DNA from: Roseomonas fluvialis
GTDB lineage: Bacteria > Pseudomonadota > Alphaproteobacteria > Acetobacterales > Acetobacteraceae
Direction of reading: 5' to 3'
Length of the DNA: 64,000 nucleotides
NCBI RefSeq assembly: GCF_022846615.1
Contig: NZ_AP025637.1
Location: forward strand, 1,544,501-1,608,500
In this document: positions 8,349 through 14,672 of the stretch, piece after piece
How positions within the stretch are numbered: the first letter of the stretch is position 1
Layout of the letters: the number at the start of each line of letters is the position of its first letter
Translations under genes and position numbers: made by a program
The notes under the pieces: generated by a model
What the model was told of the DNA's origin: nothing
What the model saw: the letters and a program-made list of their open reading frames with translations, nothing else
Databases searched by the model: none

Positions 8349-9281
8349 ATGACCGACCGCTTCGACGACGCCGAACCCACCCACGCCGCCTCCGCCACCG
8401 CGCATCTGCTCGACGAGCTCCAGCTCCACGGCTACCGCCCCTTCGCCGACGAGCCCGACCCGCGGTCGCTGCCCGATCCCGACCGCCTCTCCGGCGCCGT
8501 CGCCGACATCTTCGACGCCCTCGTCGCGAGCGTCGGCGAGACGCGCCTCGAGCCCGACCTGCCTGACCTGCTCTGGTCGCTGGTCAACCTCTTCCATCGC
8601 GGCATCGACCGCATCGGCCGCGAGCTCGACACCAACGAGGCCGCGCAGCAGCGCTCCCAGCGCGAGCAGGACGGCTCCGAGGTCCGCTCCGTCGAGCTGG
8701 AACGCCTCCTCGCCCAGGGCCTCACGCTCATCGAGCGCCGCAACGCCTTCGAGTTCCTCCGCGACGCCGCCGCCGAGCACTTCGAGCATTACACCGGCTC
8801 CGCCTGGCGTCCGCGCGCGGGATCGATGGTCAGCCGCCGCACGATGACGGCGGCGATGATCGACAGCCGCGACTTCCTCGCCGCCAGGCGCCGCGCCGAA
8901 ACTGAGCTGCTGCTGCCCGCAGGCGTGCGCATCGCGTTCGCCGGCGGTGTCGAGTGCAACGACCACCAGCGCATCTGGGCCGCGCTCGACCGCGTTCACG
9001 CGAAGCACCCCGAAATGGTGCTGCTGCATGGCGGCACACCGAAGGGCGCCGAGCGCATCGCCGCCTGCTGGGCCGACCATCGCAAGGTGCCGCAGATCGT
9101 CTTCAAGCCGGACTGGCACCGGCACGCCAAGGCCGCACCGTTCAAGCGCAACGACGCGCTGCTCGAGACGCTGCCGATCGGCGTCATCGTCTTCCCAGGC
9201 TCGGGCGTCACCGACAACCTGGCCGACAAGGCGAAGCGCCTCGGCATCCCGCTCTTCGACTTCCGCGGGGGCGGCGGGTAG
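8349..9281 (+). CDS. DUF2493 domain protein (SLOG-like)
   Basis: A 310-residue protein. The C-terminal third (about 195-310) is the DUF2493 domain with RIAFAGGVECNDHQRIWAAL, MVLLHGGTPKGAERIAACWA and PIGVIVFPGSGVTDNLADKA. This is the Rossmann-like SLOG/YspA-type fold whose glycine-rich loops are predicted to bind nucleotide-related ligands. The N-terminal two thirds are helical and charged. The family is very common in alphaproteobacterial ICEs and plasmids; its task there is not established. ATG 8349 is chosen over the much longer upstream frame because the extension crosses the structured leader repeat and has no family resemblance. Confidence 0.82.
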   Translation: MTDRFDDAEPTHAASATAHLLDELQLHGYRPFADEPDPRSLPDPDRLSGAVADIFDALVASVGETRLEPDLPDLLWSLVNLFHRGIDRIGRELDTNEAAQQRSQREQDGSEVRSVELERLLAQGLTLIERRNAFEFLRDAAAEHFEHYTGSAWRPRAGSMVSRRTMTAAMIDSRDFLAARRRAETELLLPAGVRIAFAGGVECNDHQRIWAALDRVHAKHPEMVLLHGGTPKGAERIAACWADHRKVPQIVFKPDWHRHAKAAPFKRNDALLETLPIGVIVFPGSGVTDNLADKAKRLGIPLFDFRGGGG

Positions 9282-9383
9282 CGACGCCCGCATGACGATG
9301 CGCTCGCGCAAAGGCGAACCGCTGCGCGCCCGCGATCCGCTACAATCGGCGCGCAGCATCGCGCCTCGGCCGAGGAGGGTCGC

Positions 9384-9923
9384 ATGACGCTCGGCATTGT
9401 CGTCAGCCTGTTCGGCCTCGGCACGGCGCTCGTGCTGCTGTTCACGCTCGCCATCTACGCCGTGCCGTTCTTCGTCGCGCTGACGATCGGCATGTGGGCA
9501 TTCGAGACGGGCGCGGGTGTCATCGGCGCGACGCTGGTTGGCCTAGTCGCGGGCGTGGTGGCGCTGTTCGCCGCGCAACTGCTCTTCGCCTCTGTGCGCT
9601 CGCTCGTCCTCCGGGCCGTCATCGCGCTGCTGTTCGCCGTACCGGCCGCCGTGGCTGGTTACCACGCGGTGCTCGGGATCTCGGCGCTGCTCGTGCCGTC
9701 GGAAGCCTGGCGACACGTGTTCGCGGCAATTGGCGGCTTCGTCGTGGGTGTCTCAGCAGCCGTCCAGCTGGCTGCGTTCGCGGGCGCCGGCGCCCAGCCG
9801 ATGCAGGTCACCGTTGGCCGTCGTGACGCAGAGTTTGCCGAAGGGGCGGGACCGGATCAGCCTCGCCTGCCATCGCCCTCTACGGCACGCCTGACCGCGC
9901 CATCATCGGAACCGCGAGGCTAA
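9384..9923 (+). CDS. Integral membrane protein, unknown function
   Basis: A 179-residue protein with four to five hydrophobic segments covering about residues 1-140 and a hydrophilic, Pro/Ser-rich tail of about 40 residues. I do not recognise the family. The start is well supported by GAGGAGGGT at 9373-9381 directly upstream of ATG 9384. It lies 102 bases downstream of DUF2493 on the same strand and could be co-transcribed with it. Nothing in the sequence indicates enzymatic motifs; a small accessory membrane protein of the mobile element is the most that can be said. Confidence 0.6.
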   Translation: MTLGIVVSLFGLGTALVLLFTLAIYAVPFFVALTIGMWAFETGAGVIGATLVGLVAGVVALFAAQLLFASVRSLVLRAVIALLFAVPAAVAGYHAVLGISALLVPSEAWRHVFAAIGGFVVGVSAAVQLAAFAGAGAQPMQVTVGRRDAEFAEGAGPDQPRLPSPSTARLTAPSSEPRG

Positions 9924-10217
9924 GCCCAAGGTGGGCGGCCCTCGTCGGGAACATCAGCGCCGCGACCCTTACAGCCGGGATGATGCGCAACAGGGCCAGC
10001 GTTTCGCCTTCCCCGTTTCGGCCGGATCCTCCCTTGTGCACGCCATGGGCGCCGAGACCGCGATGCCTGGTTCATCGCGCTTGTGCCGGGCGCGGCGACC
10101 GTCGCCTGCTGTCTCCGTGGTCCGTCCGGTGTCGCGCTGCCACGCTGCCTCGGATGGCCTGATCTGGCCGAGGGACGGCTGACGCCTCGGGCGCCCCGGC
10201 CGCAACGGCGCGGATGC
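9924..10217. other. Intergenic stretch without a recognised gene
   Basis: No reading frame here shows family resemblance or a convincing start. It is a GC-rich spacer leading into the second copy of the structured leader repeat. The left boundary of the IS110-type element might lie in it but cannot be recognised. Confidence 0.4.
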
Positions 10218-10296
10218 GACTTTCTTCCCCTGCGCGTGCCGCGCATTCCTCGCGAGGCAAGAAAGTCTCCCAGCCCCGTCCTCCGCTGCGCTGCGG
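10218..10296 (+). repeat. Structured leader repeat, copy 2
   Basis: The outer stem GACTTTCTT (10218-10226) / AAGAAAGTC (10259-10267) is perfect over 9 bp. The inner hairpin is TGCGCG-TGC-CGCGCA (10231-10245), followed by CCTCGCGAGG (10248-10257) and the invariant block CTCCGCTGCGCTGCGG ending at 10296. The outermost pairs differ from copy 1 but remain complementary. It lies about 130 bases upstream of the IS110-type transposase gene. Confidence 0.7.
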
Positions 10297-10424
10297 CTCC
10301 TGCGGAGTGCGTCGGCGCCCGCCCCCGGCCGGGCGATCGCCATCGAGATCCTATGAGGGCGGACCGGCAACCTGCTCAGGTGCGGCGGGTGTCATTGGCC
10401 GTGAAGGAAAGGAGCGGGAAGTCG

Positions 10425-11573
10425 ATGTCGCAGAACCATGCACGCAGAACAGGTGATGGCGAGCTCGCTGAGGTCGTCGTCTCCGTAGAACTCAGCCGAA
10501 AGACATGGCTGATCACCTCGCTGTCGCCCGGCGCGGGCGAGAAGCTGTCGCGTCACACAGTCCCTGGCGGCGATCTCGCCGGCCTGCTGGAACGCCTCGG
10601 TCGACTGCGGCAAAAGGCACGTGCGCGAACCGGCCAGGAGTTCCCTATCACTGTCATCCAGGAGGCCGGGCTCGACGGCTTCTGGGTGCACCGGGTCCTG
10701 CAGGCGGAGGGACACGAAAGCCACGTCGTTGACGCCGCCTCGATCGCCACGTCGCGCCGGCTCCGGCGGATCAAGACGGATCGGCTCGACGGCGAGAGCC
10801 TGATCCGCGCGCTGCTCGCCTTCAAGCGCGGTGAGCCGCGCGTCTGCTCGATGCTGCGCGTGCCGTCTCCCGCCGAGGAGGACCGCCGCCGCATCGCGCG
10901 CGAACGCAAGGTGCTCATGCAGGAGCGCATCCAGCACAGCAACCGGATCAAGGGCCTGCTCTTTTCGCAGGGCATCACCGGGTACGATCCCCTCAAGCGC
11001 GATCGCCGCGAGCGCCTCGAGGCGCTGCGAACCGGCGATGGGTGCGATCTCCCTCATCACCTGAAACGCCAGGTCGAGCGCGAGCTCGACCGCCTGGAGC
11101 TTCTGCTCGACCAGATCAAGGCCGTCGAGGGCGAGCGCGATACCATGCTCGCCGAGGAGCGGCAGTCGTCGCGCGAGGTGGCCGTACTGTCGAACGTCGT
11201 CGGCGTCGGCCCGGAGTTCGCCGCCGTCCTCTGGAGCGAGGGCCTCTACCGCCACTTCGACAACCGTCGCCAAGTCGCAGCCTATGCGGGCCTCGCGCCG
11301 ACACCCTGGCAGAGCGGATCCATTGACCGGGAGCAGGGCATCGGGAAGTCGGGCAATCCCCGGCTGCGCGCCACGCTGCTGGAGATGTCCTGGCTATGGC
11401 TGCGCCATCAGCCCGCATCCGCGCTCAGTCGCTGGTTCAACACGCGCGTCGCCCAGAACGGCGGCCGCTTCAAGAAGGTCATGATCACGGCACTGGCGCG
11501 CAAGCTGGTCGTGGCGCTCTGGAAATACGTCACCGCCGGCGTCGTCATCGAGGGCGCGGTCGTGCGCGCATGA
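10425..11573 (+). CDS. IS110-family transposase (DEDD type)
   Basis: A 382-residue IS110-type recombinase. The N-terminal RuvC-like DEDD domain shows VVVSVELSRKTW, TVIQEAGLDGFWVHR and KTDRLDGESLIRA. The C-terminal Transposase_20 domain shows NVVGVGPEFAAVLW, FDNRRQVAAYAGLAPTP and a Ser-containing GSIDREQGIGKSGNPRLR. The first catalytic acidic position, normally Asp, is Glu (E22), which is unusual. ATG 10425 is preceded by AAAGGAGCGGG. IS110 enzymes act with a bridge RNA encoded beside the gene; I could not identify one. The gene sits between conserved element genes and shares their leader repeat, so it may be a resident gene and not a recent insertion. Confidence 0.85.
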   Translation: MSQNHARRTGDGELAEVVVSVELSRKTWLITSLSPGAGEKLSRHTVPGGDLAGLLERLGRLRQKARARTGQEFPITVIQEAGLDGFWVHRVLQAEGHESHVVDAASIATSRRLRRIKTDRLDGESLIRALLAFKRGEPRVCSMLRVPSPAEEDRRRIARERKVLMQERIQHSNRIKGLLFSQGITGYDPLKRDRRERLEALRTGDGCDLPHHLKRQVERELDRLELLLDQIKAVEGERDTMLAEERQSSREVAVLSNVVGVGPEFAAVLWSEGLYRHFDNRRQVAAYAGLAPTPWQSGSIDREQGIGKSGNPRLRATLLEMSWLWLRHQPASALSRWFNTRVAQNGGRFKKVMITALARKLVVALWKYVTAGVVIEGAVVRA

Positions 11574-11948
11574 CACGCTGACTCACCGTTCGGCCTGGGC
11601 CTGATCAGCCCGCCGGAACCAGGTGGACGACCGCATCGCGGCATGGCCAACACGCCGTCATCGAGAATGGTCTCGTCCTCCTGAGCCCTTGCCGCCGCAG
11701 GCGGGATGTTGGTGCAGCCGCAGGCGCGGCGACCGGATGTGAGGTTGATACGTGCACGGGCGCGGATCAGCAGATGGGCTCAGACCTGAGGTTCAGGGCG
11801 GGATGCGGGCCGGCGCAGGCCAGCCACGGTTTCGGGCTGCACTGGCTGCCATCGTCTTCTCGGCAGACATGCCGGGCAGCCGCCGTGCGGCCTCTCTGTC
11901 GGCTGGTCTGGCGTCGTCCGGCCTATGGCCAGCAACGGCTTCGCCGAC
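11574..11948. other. Intergenic stretch downstream of the IS110-type gene
   Basis: No convincing gene. The long frame 11752-12870 is a compositional shadow crossing both DUF736 genes. The right end of the IS110-type element, if it is still mobile, should lie here, but no terminal repeat or target duplication is evident, as is usual for this family. Confidence 0.4.
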
Positions 11949-12061
11949 CTTCTTCCCCTGCGCCACCACCCCACGCGGCAAGCCGCGTGGGGGCCCCGGT
12001 TTTCCGCGCATTCCTCGCGAGGCAAGAAGCTCGGCTGCCGCCGTCCTCCGCTGCGCTGCGG
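11949..12061 (+). repeat. Structured leader repeat, copy 3
   Basis: The outer stem CTTCTT (11949-11954) / AAGAAG (12024-12029) encloses a much longer inner hairpin, CCCCACGCGGC-AA-GCCGCGTGGGG (11969-11992). Then come CCTCGCGAGG (12013-12022) and the invariant block ending at 12061. The variable inner hairpin differs in sequence and length from copies 1 and 2 but stays perfectly paired. It lies 90 bases upstream of the first DUF736 gene. Confidence 0.7.
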
Positions 12062-12109
12062 CCCTGCGGGTGCAAGCCGGCCGGCCGACGCCTCTCGACC
12101 GCCGTCGAG

Positions 12110-12124
12110 GCCGCATCGGGCGGC
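12110..12124 (+). promoter_or_regulatory. Leader hairpin upstream of the first DUF736 gene
   Basis: GCCGC-ATCGG-GCGGC, followed by ACAG and then AGGAG before the ATG at 12152. This is a degenerate version of the hairpin-GACAG-ribosome-binding-site layout found upstream of the DUF2493, second DUF736 and AlpA-like genes. Confidence 0.45.
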
Positions 12125-12151
12125 TTCGCACAGCAGTCAGGAGATACGACG

Positions 12152-12451
12152 ATGGCTCAGATCGGCAGCTTCACCCGCGGCGAGGACGGCAGCTTCAACG
12201 GCACGATCCGCACGCTGAACATCAACGTCAAGGCAACCATCCGCCCGGTCGCCAAGGACGGCGAGCGCAGCCCCGACTACCGGGTCACCGTCGGCGGCGT
12301 CGAACTCGGCGCCGGCTGGAGCAAGGCGGCGAAGGACACCGGCACCGAATACGTGTCGGTCAAGCTCGACGATCCGTCCTTCAACGCCCCGGTCTACGCC
12401 AGTCTGGTGGCGGGCGAGAACGGCGAGCACCGCCTGATCTGGTCGCGCTGA
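12152..12451 (+). CDS. DUF736 family protein (first copy)
   Basis: A 99-residue DUF736 protein: MAQIGSFTRGEDGSFNGTI at the start, a central YRVTVGGVELGAGW, and the conserved C-terminal [18 protein letters not shown] followed by LIWSR. The family is a near-universal small passenger of alphaproteobacterial ICEs and plasmids and has no established biochemical role; the beta-rich pattern suggests a compact, possibly nucleic-acid-associated fold. AGGAG lies upstream of ATG 12152. A strong hairpin follows the stop. A second, diverged copy lies 139 bases downstream, and the two share about half of their residues by eye. Confidence 0.9.
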   Translation: MAQIGSFTRGEDGSFNGTIRTLNINVKATIRPVAKDGERSPDYRVTVGGVELGAGWSKAAKDTGTEYVSVKLDDPSFNAPVYASLVAGENGEHRLIWSR

Positions 12452-12461
12452 CCGCGGCCAC

Positions 12462-12488
12462 GGACGCTCCGCCGCCGGCGGAGCGTCC
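12462..12488 (+). terminator. Hairpin terminator after the first DUF736 gene
   Basis: GGACGCTCCGCC-GCC-GGCGGAGCGTCC: a perfect 12-bp stem with a 3-base loop beginning 10 bases after the stop codon. No T-tract follows, so it may act as an mRNA-stabilising or weak intrinsic terminator. Confidence 0.65.
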
Positions 12489-12548
12489 GATCTGCGCGCT
12501 ACAGCCCTCCGGATCCCACAAGCACCTTGACCTGAAACCCTCATGTGA

Positions 12549-12567
12549 GGCCGCGATGGGCGCGGCC
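12549..12567 (+). promoter_or_regulatory. Leader hairpin GGCCGCG-ATGGG-CGCGGCC, second copy
   Basis: The same 22 bases as at 8308-8329. It is followed by CGACAG, AGGAG and the ATG of the second DUF736 gene 23 bases after the stem. Confidence 0.6.
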
Positions 12568-12590
12568 CGATCGACAGACAGGAGACAATC

Positions 12591-12908
12591 ATGGCGACCA
12601 TCGGCACCTTCACCCGCACCGGCGACGGCTTCACCGGCACGGTCTCGACGCTCACCCTCGACGCCAAGGTCCAGGTCCGGCCGGCCGAGAAGAGCAGCGA
12701 CAAGGCCCCCGACTTCCGCATCTTCGCCGGCCGCGCCGAGATCGGGGCGGCGTGGAAGAAGACCTCGAACGAGGGCCGCGACTACCTCTCGGTCAAGCTC
12801 GACGACCCGTCCCTGCCGGCGCCGATCCTGGCGAACCTCTTCGAGATGGAGGGCGGCGAGTTCGAGCTGATCTGGTCCCGCCCCAACGGCAACCGCAGCC
12901 GGGAGTGA
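12591..12908 (+). CDS. DUF736 family protein (second copy)
   Basis: A 105-residue paralogue of the upstream DUF736 protein, with [18 protein letters not shown] at the N-terminus, [16 protein letters not shown] in the middle and [17 protein letters not shown] near the end. The start is preceded by ACAGGAGACAATC. It has its own hairpin leader and its own strong terminator, so the two copies look like separate transcription units and not one operon. The divergence between copies suggests different partners or separate acquisition. Function unknown. Confidence 0.9.
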   Translation: MATIGTFTRTGDGFTGTVSTLTLDAKVQVRPAEKSSDKAPDFRIFAGRAEIGAAWKKTSNEGRDYLSVKLDDPSLPAPILANLFEMEGGEFELIWSRPNGNRSRE

Positions 12909-12917
12909 ACAGCCAAC

Positions 12918-12945
12918 GGCGCCCCGCCCTGCCGGGCGGGGCGCC
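12918..12945 (+). terminator. Hairpin terminator after the second DUF736 gene
   Basis: GGCGCCCCGCCC-TGCC-GGGCGGGGCGCC: a perfect 12-bp stem with a tetraloop, 10 bases after the stop, followed by pyrimidine-rich TCCCTCCC. It separates the core genes from the first defence block. Confidence 0.7.
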
Positions 12946-13074
12946 TCCCTCCCACCAAAGCCGCGATACCGCCAGTCCGAATCGCCGGATCGTGCTATCC
13001 GATCCCTGAGAGTGCCGCCCAGCGTGCCCGTGTTGACACACGGTTCGCCCCTTCCAGCGGCCAGCTGGGACATC

Positions 13075-14022
13075 ATGGCGACGATCTTCTTTTCCTACTC
13101 CCACGCCGACGAGGCACTGCGCGACCAGCTCGAAAAACACCTGTCTGCGCTGAAGCACGAGGGCCTGGTCGAAACCTGGCACGATCGGCGCATCCCAGCC
13201 GGCGATGTTTTGGACGACGCGATCAGTGCCGAACTTGAGCGCGCCGATGTCATCCTGCTTCTCGTCAGCGCAGATTTCCTCGCTTCGAGATACTGCTTCG
13301 ACATCGAGATGCGCCGCGCCATGGAGCGACATGCGGCAAGGGAAGCGCGGGTCATCCCTGTCATCCTGCGTCCTTGCGACTGGCACGGCACGCCGTTCGG
13401 CAAGATCGCTGCAACACCGGATGACGGAAAGCCAGTCCGGTCGTTCGCCGATATGGACGAAGGCTTTCTCCAGGTGGTGCGCGCTATCCGGCGGGCCCTG
13501 CAAGCCAGCGCCCCGACTGCGCCGCCGGCGCCGCCGAGCCGGACGGCTACCAAGCCGCACCCACAACAGCCCGTTCGTCCGGCACCCAGGTCCAGTAATC
13601 TTGGGTTGCCGCGACGCTTCACCGATATCGATCGTGACCGCTTCCGTGACGAAACCTTCGAGTTCTTTGCCGCCTTCTTCGAAAACTCCTTGAATGAGTT
13701 GGCGCAGCGACACCCCGACGTCGAGGCGCGCTTCAAGCGCATTGATGCCGAAGCGTTCACGGCGGCGCTGTACCGCGGCGGAAAGAAGGCGGCATCCTGC
13801 CACATCTTCCTTGGAAAGCTGCCGGACGGAATTGCCTATTCGTCGTCAGAAAGCCAAGCTCGCAACAGCTACAACGAAATCCTCAACGTCGAAACTGATG
13901 AACACGGCCTGTTCTGGCGTCCGATCGGCATGAACATTCGCAGCCAGGATGCGGCACGTCTCATGCCGCAGGCGGCTGCCGAGGCGTACTGGGAGCTCTT
14001 CCTGCGCGATATGCGGCGGTGA
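13075..14022 (+). CDS. TIR-domain protein, probable defence effector
   Basis: A 315-residue protein. Residues 1-140 are a TIR domain: MATIFFSYSHADEALRDQL, then WHDRRIPAG, and SRYCFDIEMRRA, where E78 occupies the place of the catalytic Glu of NAD-degrading bacterial TIR domains. A Pro/Ala-rich linker (about 143-180) joins it to a C-terminal domain of about 135 residues (RRFTDIDRDRFRDETFEFF to the end) that I do not recognise and that may be the sensor. Bacterial TIR proteins of this shape usually kill or arrest infected cells by NAD depletion. The 174-aa gene 40 bases downstream is a candidate partner. Start ATG 13075; the longer upstream frame has no TIR residues. Confidence 0.8.
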   Translation: MATIFFSYSHADEALRDQLEKHLSALKHEGLVETWHDRRIPAGDVLDDAISAELERADVILLLVSADFLASRYCFDIEMRRAMERHAAREARVIPVILRPCDWHGTPFGKIAATPDDGKPVRSFADMDEGFLQVVRAIRRALQASAPTAPPAPPSRTATKPHPQQPVRPAPRSSNLGLPRRFTDIDRDRFRDETFEFFAAFFENSLNELAQRHPDVEARFKRIDAEAFTAALYRGGKKAASCHIFLGKLPDGIAYSSSESQARNSYNEILNVETDEHGLFWRPIGMNIRSQDAARLMPQAAAEAYWELFLRDMRR

Positions 14023-14061
14023 CGAGGGCAGGACGCCCATCGGTAGCACGAAAGGCAGCGC

Positions 14062-14586
14062 ATGCATTTGTGGCCCCCGGTGACTCTCCGTCCCATCGAG
14101 GAACTGTCCCCAGGCGAAGCATTCCTGCTGCTCGACCTGGCATCACCCGCCGTGGGCTTCTGCGCGCAGGACGCTGCTGGCGGAGCCATGGCGGACGGCG
14201 CGCTACTCGTCCTGCTGAACAGCAGCGCAGATGGCTTGCCCGAGTTTGTTTGGCCGCATGCGCTTCAGGCGTCGTCCGTCCTCTCGTTCGGCGCCGCTGT
14301 CCGCTTCCACTTCGACCCGACAAGTCCTCGCATCCGGCTCGCAGCGTCAGGCGGTAGCTGCGAGGGCTGCCTGATCGTCCGCAGGTCCGGCGTCGTCCTG
14401 CGCGTGCCTCAACGGCGCGGGGGCATGCGGTTGGGGTCGCGCGATGTCGACATCGCATCCGGCAAGATCACCGCCGGCGGGAGTGGAAGTGGGGATGTCG
14501 CCATCACGGACTGGGACCTGCGGCTGTTGCCCGCCGACCCTGGCGGACAGCCAATCGTCCTGTTCCGGTTCGCAGCGCCGACCTGA
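14062..14586 (+). CDS. Hypothetical protein next to the TIR gene
   Basis: A 174-residue protein of unknown family, without membrane helices or signal peptide and apparently beta-rich. Visible features are a Cys pair in GGSCEGCLIVRR, a glycine-rich stretch in the second half and a C-terminal PIVLFRFAAPT. It follows the TIR gene on the same strand at 40 bases and precedes the restriction-modification gene by 86 bases. This placement suggests a role in one of the neighbouring defence functions, as a regulator, ligand sensor or antitoxin-like partner, but no motif supports a specific choice. Coding potential is inferred from position and composition. Confidence 0.5.
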   Translation: MHLWPPVTLRPIEELSPGEAFLLLDLASPAVGFCAQDAAGGAMADGALLVLLNSSADGLPEFVWPHALQASSVLSFGAAVRFHFDPTSPRIRLAASGGSCEGCLIVRRSGVVLRVPQRRGGMRLGSRDVDIASGKITAGGSGSGDVAITDWDLRLLPADPGGQPIVLFRFAAPT

Positions 14587-14672
14587 GCCGCGTTTCGGCT
14601 GTGGTGCTGGCGATTGGCCACCGCGTCCCCTAGCCTGGGCCGGACAGCAACAATAGCCGAGGTTCCCCGCGC

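Noticed and set aside
11752-12870. 372-aa plus-strand open frame
   Set aside because: Covers both DUF736 genes and their terminators in another frame; composition is not protein-like.
13075-14022. First TIR gene as part of a Thoeris or CBASS system
   Set aside because: No ThsA-like SIR2/STALD protein, cyclase or related partner lies beside it.
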